Assembly: GCF_004362145.1 (NCBI RefSeq)
Contig: NZ_SNXC01000009.1
Location: forward strand, 310,001-374,000
Direction: 5' to 3'
DNA from: Marinomonas balearica
GTDB taxonomy: Bacteria > Pseudomonadota > Gammaproteobacteria > Pseudomonadales > Marinomonadaceae
Length of the DNA stretch: 64,000 nucleotides
Shown one piece after another: positions 1 through 8,762 of this stretch. The notes beneath the pieces were generated by a model that did not search any database, had not been told where the DNA came from, and saw only the letters and a list, made by a program, of their open reading frames with translations. The first letter of the stretch is position 1; every line of letters starts with the position of its first letter. The translations under genes were made by a program, and so were the position numbers.

Positions 1-595
1 GTGGACATCAGTTGGTGGAGAGTTGCTTACCATCGAAGCTGCTGGAGTGCCGGGTAAAGGGCGTCACGTGAAAACGGGTTCACTTGGTGATGTAATGCAG
101 GAATCTATTCAAGCTGCTCTTACGGTTGTCAGAAGTCGCTCGCTCGCTTTAGGTATTGATGAAGATTTTCATGAGAAAGTAGACCTTCATTTACACGTTC
201 CAGAAGGCGCTACACCTAAAGATGGTCCAAGTGCGGGTATCGCGATGTGTACTGCAATGGTTTCAGTGCTTGCAAAAGTGCCTGTAAAAGCTTCTGTTGC
301 TATGACCGGTGAAATCACACTTCGTGGTGAGGTCCTTCCTATCGGCGGTCTTAAAGAGAAATTGCTGGCGGCCCATCGAGGTGGAATTAAGACGATTATT
401 ATCCCGAAAGAGAACGCTCGGGACCTTAAAGAAATTCCTGACAATATCGTCGCGGATATGGAAATTGTGCCTGTAAAATGGATCGATGAGGTGTTGGATG
501 TCGCATTAGAGTATATTCCTTCACCAAAAGAGGCAAAAACTGCTTCAACACAGGAAAAAACTGTTGATGAACAAGAAACTGTAAGTCATCATTAG
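1..595 (+). CDS. lon: Lon protease, C-terminal fragment (5' end outside window)
   Basis: ATP-dependent cytosolic serine protease that degrades misfolded and regulatory proteins. Only the proteolytic domain is present. The frame is open from base 2, reading WTSVGGELL, which is the usual entry to the Lon P domain, so the gene begins before the window. The catalytic Ser lies in KDGPSAG (near base 225) and the catalytic Lys in GGLKEKL (near base 345). The last 25 or so residues form a polar tail rich in Thr, Glu and Gln. hupB follows 121 bp downstream, the standard gammaproteobacterial lon-hupB-ppiD order. Identification is secure; the ATPase part cannot be judged. Confidence 0.97.
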   Translation, partial: WTSVGGELLTIEAAGVPGKGRHVKTGSLGDVMQESIQAALTVVRSRSLALGIDEDFHEKVDLHLHVPEGATPKDGPSAGIAMCTAMVSVLAKVPVKASVAMTGEITLRGEVLPIGGLKEKLLAAHRGGIKTIIIPKENARDLKEIPDNIVADMEIVPVKWIDEVLDVALEYIPSPKEAKTASTQEKTVDEQETVSHH

Positions 596-646
596 GCCAG
601 TTCCCTGTGTTGGCAGGGTATAGGAAGGGCTTGTGTTTATGCTCGA

Positions 647-679
647 CTTAATCGGAGTACATTTTCCATTCCGATTAAG
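647..679 (+). promoter_or_regulatory. Inverted repeat in the hupB leader
   Basis: CTTAATCGGA (647-656) and TCCGATTAAG (670-679) form a perfect 10-bp stem around a 13-nt loop, 38 bp before the hupB start. No T run follows, so it is a poor terminator. It could be an operator or a leader hairpin controlling HU synthesis. A smaller stem, CCCTG/CAGGG, sits at 603-618 just after the lon stop. Confidence 0.45.
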
Positions 680-716
680 ATTCTAAGGAACCACGAAAAT
701 ACTGAAGGGGTACAAC

Positions 717-989
717 GTGAACAAATCTGAATTGATTGATGCAATTGCTGCGTCTGCTGATCTTTCTAAAGCTGCTGCAAGCAACGCTTTGGACGCAACT
801 ATAAAAACAATTGAAGAAGCGCTAGTTAAAGGCGATCAGGTTACTCTAGTTGGTTTTGGAACTTTTCAAGTTAAAGAGCGTGCGGCAAGAACTGGTCGTA
901 ACCCTCAAACAGGCGAAGAAATCCAAATTAAAGCAGCTAAGGTTCCTAGCTTCAAAGCAGGTAAAGGCCTAAAAGACGCTGTAAACTAA
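717..989 (+). CDS. hupB: DNA-binding protein HU-beta
   Basis: Small histone-like nucleoid protein that bends and compacts DNA as a dimer. At 90 residues it has exactly the family length. It carries the DNABII signature [21 protein letters not shown] (starting near residue 46), whose arm contacts the minor groove, and the typical [11 protein letters not shown] start. The start codon is GTG with a good Shine-Dalgarno sequence, AAGGGG at 705-710, six bases upstream. lon precedes it and a tRNA-Asp gene begins eight bases after the stop, so hupB and the tRNA probably share a transcript. HU rather than IHF is indicated by the sequence and by the lon neighbour. Confidence 0.97.
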   Translation: MNKSELIDAIAASADLSKAAASNALDATIKTIEEALVKGDQVTLVGFGTFQVKERAARTGRNPQTGEEIQIKAAKVPSFKAGKGLKDAVN

Positions 990-997
990 TGTATTGA

Positions 998-1074
998 GGA
1001 GCAGTAGTTCAGTTGGTTAGAATACCTGCCTGTCACGCAGGGGGTCGCGGGTTCGAGTCCCGTCTGTTCCGCCA
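998..1074 (+). tRNA. tRNA-Asp (GTC)
   Basis: A full cloverleaf can be drawn. The acceptor stem is GGAGCAG/CTGTTCC with one G-T pair. The anticodon stem CCTGC/GCAGG (1025-1029/1037-1041) encloses a loop with anticodon GTC at 1032-1034. The T arm has GCGGG TTCGAGT CCCGT, and CCA (1072-1074) is encoded. It starts eight bases after the hupB stop and is followed by a strong terminator, so it is probably processed from a hupB-tRNA transcript. Confidence 0.97.
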
Positions 1075-1082
1075 TTAGATAC

Positions 1083-1119
1083 AAAAGGTGTATTCCCCGC
1101 GGAATGCACCTTTTTCGTT
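1083..1119 (+). terminator. Rho-independent terminator after tRNA-Asp
   Basis: AAAAGGTGTATTCC pairs with GGAATGCACCTTTT (one mismatch) around CCGC, and the stem runs into a T-rich tract. It ends the hupB-tRNA transcript before ppiD. Confidence 0.85.
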
Positions 1120-1152
1120 TTTTTATAACTTAAAATTTAGAATGGAGGCAGA

Positions 1153-2985
1153 ATGCTCCAGGATATTAGAGATAGGTCGCAAAGCCTAATTGTCAAAATC
1201 ATAATTGGCTTTATTGTGGTGACTTTTGCTCTTTTCGGGGTTGATGCGTTAGTTACAAGTTTCAATTCTTCAGAAACAGTAGCTGAGGTCGATGGCCAAG
1301 AAATTACACGTACTCAAGTCCTTCAAGCGGCTGACACGCAACGACGCCAGTTGATTGCAATGATGGGCAATAATATTGATCCTTCGTTGTTAGATGAAAA
1401 CTTGCTTCAGCGTCGAGCGTTGGACAGCCTTATCGAATTAACGGTGTTAAAAAACCAGGCTAGCAATTTGGAGCTTGGCGTATCTGATGCGCAAATCGAT
1501 AACTTGCTTGTCAGTGCTGAACAGTTTCAAACCGATGGTGTTTTTGATCAAAATAAGTACATAAATACGATCCGTAGTTTAGGTTTTACGCCACTTGCTT
1601 ATAAAGATCGTATAAAAGAAAGCTATGTGCTAAGTCAGCTTAATTCTGCTTTAACGGAATCTGAATTTACATTGCCTAGCCAGATTAATGCGATCTCTGA
1701 ATTACAAAATCAAAAGCGAACGTACGAATATGTTCAGCTTTCATTGGCTGATCAAACAGAGCAAACCGATGTTACAGATGCTGAGTTAAAGTCATACTTT
1801 GACGAGCATCAGCAAGAGTTTGTTTCACCTGAACAAGTGAAATTGAGCTATGTCGTCGTTACTTCCGATTCTTTTAAAGAGGATGTGAAAGTAACGGATC
1901 AAGAATTGCAGAATGCGTATCAAACGGAAATTGCGGGTATGGACACAGAAGAGCGTGATGCATCCCATATTCTCATTGATACAAGTAATCGCTCTGACGA
2001 AGATGCTAAAGCCATACTTGTTGATATTCAGTCAAAATTGGCCGGCGGTGAAAGCTTCGCGTCATTAGCAAAAGAATATTCGGAAGACCCAGGTTCTAAA
2101 GACACAGGCGGTGAGCTTGGTTTTGTGAGCAAAGGTATTATGGATGAATCGTTTGAGACTGCTTTGTTTGCCATGAATGTTGGCGATGTTCAAGAAGTAG
2201 AGACTCAATATGGTTTTCACCTGATTAGACTGAATGCGATCGATAAGGCTGACGTTCCAACATTAAGCGAGTTAACGGATCAACTAACTGCTGATCTTAT
2301 CGCTCGTAAAGTGAAAGACGCTTTGCTTGATGCACAGGAAAATATTGCTGATTTGGCTTATGCAAGCGACGAGCTAACGCCACTAGCAGAAGAATATAAC
2401 CTGAAAGTTGAAACGACGGCCTACTTTGGCAAAGAAGGTGGAAATGACTCTATTTCGTCTGAGCCTGCAGTCATAAGCGCAGCGTTTAGCGATTCTGTTA
2501 TGCAAGACGGCCAAAATAGTGATCCTATTGAACTGGGCGATGATAAAATTGTTGTTATCCATGTTGAGGATCATAAAGTAGAATCTCCGCTGCCTTTTGA
2601 TGAAGCAAAACCAGAGATCGCATCTAAGCTAATTAAAGAAAAAGCAGAATCTGTTATTAACGAAAAAGCTGAACAGCTTCTTGTTAGTGCTTCAGAGTCT
2701 GCGGATTGGAAAAAAGTAGAACTGGCTCCACGTGGTCAAGACGAAGTGACATCTTTAGTGTTCTCTATGCCTCACCCTCAAGGTGATGGCTCAGAAAACG
2801 CTGTTAAGTCGCTTGTTAACGGTGATGTGGTCGCTGTGAAGTTGTTAGATGTTGTTGTCGGTGATTTAGACAGTGATGCTACACGGACGGAAGCGTATAC
2901 TCGCTTTTTAACGCAGAACCAAGCTCAGTTGAACTCCGCTTCGCATTTACGATTAATGAAAAATAATGCGAAAGTAGAGCAATAA
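1153..2985 (+). CDS. ppiD: Periplasmic folding chaperone / parvulin-like PpiD
   Basis: Inner-membrane-anchored chaperone acting on newly secreted proteins near the Sec translocon. The 610-residue length fits PpiD. It starts MLQDIRDRSQSLIVKIIIGF, the usual PpiD opening. A single transmembrane helix follows at about residues 14-35, then a SurA-like N-terminal chaperone region (about 36-250), then a parvulin domain at about 264-360 with ASHIL, GGELGF and QYGFHLIRL. The C-terminal third is a second helical chaperone lobe. The location after lon-hupB is the conserved one. Peptidyl-prolyl isomerase activity of PpiD is weak or disputed in E. coli, so chaperone is the safer role. Confidence 0.95.
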   Translation: MLQDIRDRSQSLIVKIIIGFIVVTFALFGVDALVTSFNSSETVAEVDGQEITRTQVLQAADTQRRQLIAMMGNNIDPSLLDENLLQRRALDSLIELTVLKNQASNLELGVSDAQIDNLLVSAEQFQTDGVFDQNKYINTIRSLGFTPLAYKDRIKESYVLSQLNSALTESEFTLPSQINAISELQNQKRTYEYVQLSLADQTEQTDVTDAELKSYFDEHQQEFVSPEQVKLSYVVVTSDSFKEDVKVTDQELQNAYQTEIAGMDTEERDASHILIDTSNRSDEDAKAILVDIQSKLAGGESFASLAKEYSEDPGSKDTGGELGFVSKGIMDESFETALFAMNVGDVQEVETQYGFHLIRLNAIDKADVPTLSELTDQLTADLIARKVKDALLDAQENIADLAYASDELTPLAEEYNLKVETTAYFGKEGGNDSISSEPAVISAAFSDSVMQDGQNSDPIELGDDKIVVIHVEDHKVESPLPFDEAKPEIASKLIKEKAESVINEKAEQLLVSASESADWKKVELAPRGQDEVTSLVFSMPHPQGDGSENAVKSLVNGDVVAVKLLDVVVGDLDSDATRTEAYTRFLTQNQAQLNSASHLRLMKNNAKVEQ

Positions 2986-3040
2986 GTTCTTCATGATCTA
3001 AAAAGTAAAAGTTGCTTACTTATGTGAGTGGAGTGCTTTT

Positions 3041-3078
3041 AAACAATAAACCCCAGTTTTTACTGGGGTTTATTGTTT
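3041..3078. terminator. Terminator after ppiD
   Basis: A perfect 16-bp inverted repeat, AAACAATAAACCCCAG and its complement, surrounds a six-base loop. It lies 55 bp after the ppiD stop. Its A/T-rich ends let it work in both directions. Confidence 0.85.
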
Positions 3079-3273
3079 GAGGTCGGGCTATTTTTTGCGA
3101 GAGCTATTCTTGCCAAGTGCTATGTTCATTTTTCCTCAGGAGTTAAGTTGATTTTTTTGCGGTGGGGGAAAGATTGAATCTTAAAGGGGTTGGCTGGTTA
3201 TTTGTATGAGATGGTATTGTTCGCAAGGCAAAAATCGAGCGGCATCTCTAGAGAATTACTTCAAAAACGAATT

Positions 3274-3306
3274 ATAAAAAAGGAAGCGGCATGCTTCCTT
3301 TTTTAT
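3274..3306. terminator. Bidirectional terminator downstream of the tolC-like gene
   Basis: AAAAAAGGAAGC (3276-3287) and GCTTCCTTTTTT (3293-3304) form a perfect stem with a GGCAT loop. Read on the minus strand it ends transcription from the tolC-like gene, which stops at 3331. Read on the plus strand it also has a T run. Confidence 0.85.
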
Positions 3307-3330
3307 AAGGCTAGAGAACGTAAGAATGGC

Positions 3331-4647
3331 TTAAGACTTAACGAGCCATGAGTTCAGCTCGTTAATTTTATCCAGTGTTAATTCTCCAGTCAGTTCGTAC
3401 AGTTCTACTTGCTGAATTACGAAATTGTAGCGTAACGTTTCATATGTACTTTGTGCGCTGTACAGATTGGATTGTGCACTTAACAATTCCACAAGGTTGC
3501 GAGTGCCCACATCGTAGCCTGCTTGAGTTGCTTCAAGTGCGCTTTTTCTAGATACGATGAGTTGACGTTGAGCTTCAACCTGAGCTGCGGTTGTTTGGAG
3601 GCCTAGGACGGCTCCTCGGATGCTCAATTCAATTGTTTGAAGAATGCTGGCTTTTGTTTCGTATGCCGCTTCAGCACTTGCTGTTGCTTGACGTACTTTC
3701 GCTGACATAGAACCACCGCTGTACAGTGGAATTGTAACTCCTAGAGCAACTTGAGCATTGTTGGTAACGCCATCGGATGTCGATGTAATACCATCATAGC
3801 TTTCGTCTGTTCGCGACAATGACCCTGTGATTGCAAACGTTGGAACGCGTCCATTTGATTTTTGAATATCAACGTTTTTTTCAGCAGCATTTACGGCCAA
3901 TTCAAGCGAGCGCAATGATTTATTGCTTTGTTTCGCTTTTTTGATCATTGAGTCAGCAGTGATTGAAGGGTCGACTTTTATTGGGTATTGTTCAGACAAA
4001 ACAGGAATATCTGAAAGAGTTTTTCCAGTACGCTGTTGAAGTGTTTCTTGTGCGAGAACCACATCGGATTTCGCGCTTAATTCCGTTACCCTTATGGAAT
4101 CATATTCGGCTTTAGCGTCTTGTAGATCTGTAATCGATACCAAACCGACGTCGTACTGTTTTTGTACTCGTTCAAGTTGACTTGCGGTGCTTGTTACTTG
4201 AGCTTCGACTGTTTCGAGCGTTGCTTTTGCGATAAGCAGTTTGAAGTATTCTTTTAGCGTGTTTAGTGCAAGCTCTTCTTCTGCATCTTCTAAATCTACG
4301 CCAGCGCTATCAAGCTGAATTTCAACAGCGTCAACAGCATAATTTAGCGCTGGTGAATATATAGGGTAGCTTAGATTTACCGCTAGGCTATTCGACGTAG
4401 TATCAAATTCAGATGATGGCGCATCAGTATGTGCATATCCCAAACTACCCGAAAAAGTAAGTGAGGGGTATAGCCCGCCTTTCGTCGATGTTACTGACTC
4501 CTGTTCGGAGCGGTAGGTTGCCGCTGCAGAACGTAGACTTGGGTCGTGAGCTTTGGCCAGTTGGTAAACTTCAAACAGGGTTTCAGCATGTAGCGGGGCA
4601 GAGCAAGCTGCCGCTGTTACAAGTGCAGAGATAATATGCTTTTTCAT
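3331..4647 (-). CDS. tolC: TolC-family outer membrane efflux/secretion channel
   Basis: Trimeric outer-membrane duct that works with inner-membrane transporters and periplasmic adaptors for drug efflux or type I secretion. The 438-residue length is normal. Residues 1-21 are a signal peptide ending in LHA-ETL. Two outer-membrane-efflux repeats follow, with the typical opening LFEVYQLAKAHDPSLRSA. The second half has IPLYSGGSM and GYDVGTRNLVELLSAQSNLYSA. No pump genes adjoin it, which suggests a general TolC rather than a dedicated RND partner. The upstream gene on the same strand encodes an exported protein. The upstream gap holds three TAGATCA/TGATCTA elements that could be regulatory. Confidence 0.9.
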   Translation of the reverse strand: MKKHIISALVTAAACSAPLHAETLFEVYQLAKAHDPSLRSAAATYRSEQESVTSTKGGLYPSLTFSGSLGYAHTDAPSSEFDTTSNSLAVNLSYPIYSPALNYAVDAVEIQLDSAGVDLEDAEEELALNTLKEYFKLLIAKATLETVEAQVTSTASQLERVQKQYDVGLVSITDLQDAKAEYDSIRVTELSAKSDVVLAQETLQQRTGKTLSDIPVLSEQYPIKVDPSITADSMIKKAKQSNKSLRSLELAVNAAEKNVDIQKSNGRVPTFAITGSLSRTDESYDGITSTSDGVTNNAQVALGVTIPLYSGGSMSAKVRQATASAEAAYETKASILQTIELSIRGAVLGLQTTAAQVEAQRQLIVSRKSALEATQAGYDVGTRNLVELLSAQSNLYSAQSTYETLRYNFVIQQVELYELTGELTLDKINELNSWLVKS

Positions 4648-4711
4648 GGATCTTTATGTGTCCTAGTTATGAAATAAATTTATATTACCGCATAAAACAG
4701 CCGAGAGGCAT

Positions 4712-4776
4712 TAGATCAAAATCTATAAATGTTATGACTAGATCACCATATCACACATTAATTATTGCTGATCTAG
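4712..4776. promoter_or_regulatory. Three TAGATCA-type elements upstream of tolC
   Basis: TAGATCA occurs at 4712-4718 and 4739-4745, and its reverse complement TGATCTA at 4769-4775. The last two extend to the inverted pair CTAGATCA/TGATCTAG with a 23-nt loop. Start-to-start spacing is 27 and 30 bp. They sit between the exported-protein gene and tolC, both on the minus strand. They may be an operator array, or the outer pair may be a weak terminator for the upstream gene. Confidence 0.35.
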
Positions 4777-4795
4777 CATAATGTGGAAAAACTCG

Positions 4796-6061
4796 TTATT
4801 CGGTCACTCTTATTTCGTATTGCATGATGTATTTTTCATTTGGAGCGAGCTCTTTGCTTATAATAATGGCACTACTGGATTCCCTTTTGAGGAACGCTGG
4901 CGAGATAGATTGTATGACGCCGTTCGCTTGATGAGTGAATGCCATTTTTTGTTTTATCTTGGCGTAGTTTTTTACCTGAAATTCCCAAATTTGAGTAGAC
5001 GGAAGCTTTCGTGAAGAGGTGCTTATCAGTCTAAGCGAACCTATTACATCAAGGCTTTGATGGGTTATAACATCCACTTTTTGGTTTGCTCGCGCTCCTT
5101 GAATAGTGACGGCTTGTCCAGGAATATAATGTTCATTTTGTAGCCATAAGGTCTTGTACGTGCCGCTCACGCTTTCTTCTTTTAAAGTAAAGCTTGTGGT
5201 TTGGTTGAAGCTAATCGGCCTTTCGTTTGAGCTATTTGGGTGTGCGTAGATGCTGCCAATATTTAATTTTGACTCAATCGGATAGGTTGTATTTTTAAGT
5301 GTGATCATCGTATTGCTTAAAGCAGGCAGAAGGTACTGGCCTTCTAGCGAGTACGTTATTTGGTTTTCTTCGTAAGAGGGTGAAACTCCTTCGTCGGACA
5401 ATGCGCTCATTCGAGAGCTCTTCATTTCCATTAAAGGGAGGCTGTGACTCTTATATTTTAGAAGCGCGGATGACAATGTATGTGGTTGATGGCTATTGTT
5501 GGTAAGGAGTGCTTGTTGGACGATTGATACGTCATGAGAATCAAAAACAAGTGTTAGAGACGGCTGCCAACGGATTTCATCTGTGTGGTATGTGACAAGT
5601 CCATCTGTTGTAAGGCGAACTGAATGCTGGCGTACTAAAGTGTCATGAGCATCGTTTTTATTGTTTATTAGATAAAAGTCATCTGCTGGCAGCGTAATAA
5701 CCTTATCGTTATATTCCACTGTGATCGTATCACTATTTGCGGCTAACAGTGTTCCTTCGAAGCTTAAATCTCTATATTTACTGGTAATATTAATCGTTTG
5801 ATCCAGATGTGATGCCCATATGGAATCTCGCTGTACTTGAGAAACGAGGCGATTGCCCTGAGTTACGGGAATGAAGGAGTGGATATTAGGGATAAAGCTC
5901 AGGTCTTGGTTCGAGTTAGCCTGTTCGGTGATTTGACTGCCGTTTTGATTAACAACCATTTTTATGACGTTTGATGCTTCGGCGAACGTACTAGACGCGG
6001 CTGAAAGTACCCCAATAAGTATCTTAACGTTGCTCCATTGAATTTGATTTGTGTGTGACAT
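4796..6061 (-). CDS. Exported protein resembling DUF4139
   Basis: Function unknown. The 421-residue protein has an N-terminal hydrophobic stretch (about residues 12-28) ending near an Ala-rich site, so it is probably exported. The remainder is beta-rich with no catalytic motif I recognise. The segment TDGLVTYHTDEIRWQPSLTL followed by ALLTNNSHQPH resembles the core of DUF4139 proteins, where a Trp-containing strand precedes a conserved TN-x-S turn. That match is from memory and moderate. It lies upstream of tolC on the same strand with a 148-bp gap, so co-transcription is possible but not shown. Confidence 0.55.
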   Translation of the reverse strand: MSHTNQIQWSNVKILIGVLSAASSTFAEASNVIKMVVNQNGSQITEQANSNQDLSFIPNIHSFIPVTQGNRLVSQVQRDSIWASHLDQTINITSKYRDLSFEGTLLAANSDTITVEYNDKVITLPADDFYLINNKNDAHDTLVRQHSVRLTTDGLVTYHTDEIRWQPSLTLVFDSHDVSIVQQALLTNNSHQPHTLSSALLKYKSHSLPLMEMKSSRMSALSDEGVSPSYEENQITYSLEGQYLLPALSNTMITLKNTTYPIESKLNIGSIYAHPNSSNERPISFNQTTSFTLKEESVSGTYKTLWLQNEHYIPGQAVTIQGARANQKVDVITHQSLDVIGSLRLISTSSRKLPSTQIWEFQVKNYAKIKQKMAFTHQANGVIQSISPAFLKRESSSAIIISKELAPNEKYIMQYEIRVTE

Positions 6062-6133
6062 CGTAGATCCTCAACGGTAGACTATAGAAAATTTTGTAAT
6101 AGTGGCCGTAAGTTACGTCTGGCCACGATGAGA

Positions 6134-6139
6134 TATAAT
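6134..6139 (+). promoter_or_regulatory. -10 box before the xni-like gene
   Basis: TATAAT at 6134-6139 with no convincing -35 hexamer. Transcription would start near 6146. That is too close to the ATG at 6154 for a ribosome-binding site and favours the downstream GTG at 6220. Confidence 0.4.
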
Positions 6140-6219
6140 AGGTCTATTCATCGGTGATGGATGCTTCATTTTGTATGCAACATAACCGTTTTAAATTATT
6201 GTTTTGCGAGCTTAGCATA

Positions 6220-7023
6220 GTGTCTCTGTCGAAAATTGACAAAAAATTGTTATTAATTGATGGTCTGAATCTTATTCGTCGTTTACATGCAGCGTTGGAA
6301 AGTGAGAAGGACGATAAACGGAGAATTGAACGTACTCAAGGGGCGTGTATTGATGCAATCGCTAAGCTCGTGACTCAGTTTAAAACGACTCATATCGCTA
6401 TCGTATTTGATTCTCCAGAGAAAACTTGGAGGCACGCTGATTATCCAGAATACAAGTTGGGAAGAGTGCCAATGGACGATTCATTGTTCTCGTCTATTCC
6501 TGCATTTGCAGATGTGTTTCGGTTTAATCATTGGCATTGCATTCGACTTACAGGGTGGGAAGCGGATGATATTATTGCGACTCTCGCGGCAAAAAGTGCG
6601 CCACACAACGTGAAAAGTATTATTGTATCTACAGACAAAGGTTTTACTCAGCTTTTGGATGAACCCAATATTTATCAATACGATTACTTTGGCAAACAAG
6701 GGTTTGATAAAAACTGGGTAAAGGCAAAATACGGTGTACTTCCTGAACAGATGACAGACTATTGGGCGCTTGTAGGCGACACAACCAATCATATTCCTGG
6801 AGTGAAGGGAATAGGTCCTAAAACCGCAGCATCCATCTTCCAAGGGGAGATGAGCTTAGAGTCGCTATACCACAATGTAGAGCAACAGCCGCCCCGTATA
6901 CAAAAGCAACTCGCGGATACCTTTGATCACGCGCTTTGGGCAAGAAAAATGGTGACGCTCAGACAAGATGTTGCTCTAGGAATCAAACTTTCCCAACTCC
7001 AGATCTGCTCGTCTAACTCTTAA
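6220..7023 (+). CDS. xni: Xni/ExoIX-type flap endonuclease family protein
   Basis: Member of the 5'-3' exonuclease/flap endonuclease family lacking a polymerase domain. From the GTG at 6220 it is 267 residues, near E. coli Xni (251). Visible motifs are LLLIDGLNLIRR (first metal-binding Asp), GWEADDIIATLA (Asp pair), VSTDKGFTQLL, and the helix-hairpin-helix IPGVKGIGPKTAASIF after DYWALVGD. The frame is open to an ATG at 6154, but the extra 22 residues have no family counterpart and would begin on top of a likely promoter. The Shine-Dalgarno for 6220 is weak, so the start is uncertain. The gene stands alone before gltX. Confidence 0.85.
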   Translation: MSLSKIDKKLLLIDGLNLIRRLHAALESEKDDKRRIERTQGACIDAIAKLVTQFKTTHIAIVFDSPEKTWRHADYPEYKLGRVPMDDSLFSSIPAFADVFRFNHWHCIRLTGWEADDIIATLAAKSAPHNVKSIIVSTDKGFTQLLDEPNIYQYDYFGKQGFDKNWVKAKYGVLPEQMTDYWALVGDTTNHIPGVKGIGPKTAASIFQGEMSLESLYHNVEQQPPRIQKQLADTFDHALWARKMVTLRQDVALGIKLSQLQICSSNS

Positions 7024-7136
7024 TTCCTTTGGTCATATGAGCTACCTTTCGGAAAATCTCGCATGTTTCATCAAGTGAACCATTTTTATCTCCTTTAGCA
7101 GTACTGGTTACGGTAGCTTGATCGAAGTAACACGAT

Positions 7137-7142
7137 TATAAT
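7137..7142 (+). promoter_or_regulatory. -10 box before gltX
   Basis: TATAAT at 7137-7142 overlaps the possible ATG at 7141. No good -35 is visible (TTGATC at 7118 is only 13 bp away). If used, transcription starts near 7149 and translation must begin at the ATG at 7177. Confidence 0.4.
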
Positions 7143-7176
7143 GGCGGCATTTAGTAACCCTGCTGATGAGAAAGGT

Positions 7177-8658
7177 ATGTCTGAGGTTAGAACCCGTATA
7201 GCTCCTTCACCAACTGGTGATCCACACGTAGGCACAGCCTACATCGCGTTGTTTAACATGGCGTTCGCTCGAAAAATGGGCGGCAAGTTCATTCTCCGTA
7301 TTGAAGATACGGACCAAACTCGCAGTACACCTGAATCTGAAAAAATGATTTTGGATGCATTGCGTTGGTTGGGATTGGACTGGGCTGAAGGGCCTGACGT
7401 TGGAGGTCCTCATGGACCGTACCGTCAAAGTGAGCGTGGCGATATTTACGCGCAATACGCTATGGAATTGGTCGAAAAAGGTCATGCATTCTACGCATTT
7501 GAAACGCCAGAAGAGCTGGACGAAATGCGTGAAAATCAAAAGGCTAATGGCTTACCGCAGAAATACGACGGCCGTGCGCTAGCGTTGACACAAGAAGAAG
7601 TTCAAGCAAAATTGAACGATGGCGTTCCATATGTCATTCGTATGAAAATACCTGAAGAAGGTACGTGTGTCGTTCAAGATATGCTGCGCGGTGAAATCGA
7701 AATCGACTGGACGCAAGTGGATATGCAGGTTCTGCTAAAAGCAGATGGAATGCCTACTTATCACTTGGCAAACGTGGTTGATGATCATTTGATGAAAATC
7801 ACGCATGTTATTCGCGGAGAAGAGTGGATTAACTCTGCGCCAAAGCATATTTTACTTTACCAATATTTCGGTTGGGATATGCCTACTTTGTGCCACATGC
7901 CGCTTTTGCGTAATCCAGACAAATCGAAATTATCGAAGCGTAAAAACCCGACCAGCATTCTTTATTATCAACGTATGGGCTATTTGCCAGAAGCTGTTGT
8001 TAACTACTTAGGTCGTATGGGTTGGTCAATGCCTGACGAGCGCGAAAAATTCTCTCTTGAAGAAATGGTTGAGAACTTTGATATTCAGCGTGTTTCCCTA
8101 GGTGGACCTGTATTCGATGTTGAGAAATTAAGCTGGTTGAACGGTGTTTGGATGCGTGAAGACCTCACGGTTGAAACATTTGCTCAAAAGTATGCAGAAT
8201 GGGCATTTCAGCCTGAGTATATTAATGCGATCTTGCCGTTGGTTGTTCCTCGCGTAGAGACGTTTTCTGACGTCGCTGATGTGGCCGGTTTATTCTTTAA
8301 GGGAATGTTGCCGATTACGGAGCAGGACTTTGAAAATGTTAAAGTGGAGCGTGAAACACTTCGTAAAGCGATGCAATTTGCTTTATGGAAACTAGAAGCG
8401 TTACGTACTTGGGAAAAACAAAACATCTTTGACACGATCAAAGAGCTTGCACAAACAATGGACATTAAATTAAAAGATTTTAATGCCCCTATTTTTATTG
8501 CAATTGCAGGCTCAACGGCCTCCGTTTCAGTGTTTGATTCAATGGCAATTTTAGGCCCTGACATCACTCGCGCTCGTTTACGTAAAGCGGTAACGGTATT
8601 GGGCGGCCCTTCGAAGAAAGAAATGAAGCGTTGGGAAAAAGAATTTCAGAGTTTGTAA
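7177..8658 (+). CDS. gltX: Glutamyl-tRNA synthetase
   Basis: Class I aminoacyl-tRNA synthetase that charges tRNA-Glu in the cytosol. From ATG 7177 it is 493 residues, the normal bacterial size. The protein opens [19 protein letters not shown], containing the HIGH-type motif HVGT. The KMSKS-type loop is [13 protein letters not shown]. The C-terminal half is the anticodon-binding helical domain. Family members begin about seven residues before IAPSPTG, which supports 7177 over the in-frame ATG at 7141; the latter also overlaps a -10 box. A strong terminator follows, so it is probably monocistronic. Confidence 0.96.
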   Translation: MSEVRTRIAPSPTGDPHVGTAYIALFNMAFARKMGGKFILRIEDTDQTRSTPESEKMILDALRWLGLDWAEGPDVGGPHGPYRQSERGDIYAQYAMELVEKGHAFYAFETPEELDEMRENQKANGLPQKYDGRALALTQEEVQAKLNDGVPYVIRMKIPEEGTCVVQDMLRGEIEIDWTQVDMQVLLKADGMPTYHLANVVDDHLMKITHVIRGEEWINSAPKHILLYQYFGWDMPTLCHMPLLRNPDKSKLSKRKNPTSILYYQRMGYLPEAVVNYLGRMGWSMPDEREKFSLEEMVENFDIQRVSLGGPVFDVEKLSWLNGVWMREDLTVETFAQKYAEWAFQPEYINAILPLVVPRVETFSDVADVAGLFFKGMLPITEQDFENVKVERETLRKAMQFALWKLEALRTWEKQNIFDTIKELAQTMDIKLKDFNAPIFIAIAGSTASVSVFDSMAILGPDITRARLRKAVTVLGGPSKKEMKRWEKEFQSL

Positions 8659-8692
8659 CACCTAGCGCCTAAAGTACTACCTGCTAAAACAT

Positions 8693-8726
8693 AAAAAAAG
8701 CGCGGCCAACCGGTCGCGCTTTTTTC
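8693..8726 (+). terminator. Terminator after gltX
   Basis: AAAAAAAGCGCGGCC pairs with GGTCGCGCTTTTTT around an AACC loop, with one G-T pair, and ends in a T run. Its A-rich 5' side would also stop transcripts from the minus-strand chemoreceptor gene that ends at 8763. Confidence 0.88.
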
Positions 8727-8762
8727 GTTTTACTAACTAGAAAATGAGATTTCTAGTGGTGA

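Noticed and set aside
4781..5014. 77-codon plus-strand frame at the end of the DUF4139-like gene
   Set aside because: Antisense to a convincing gene, no family features.
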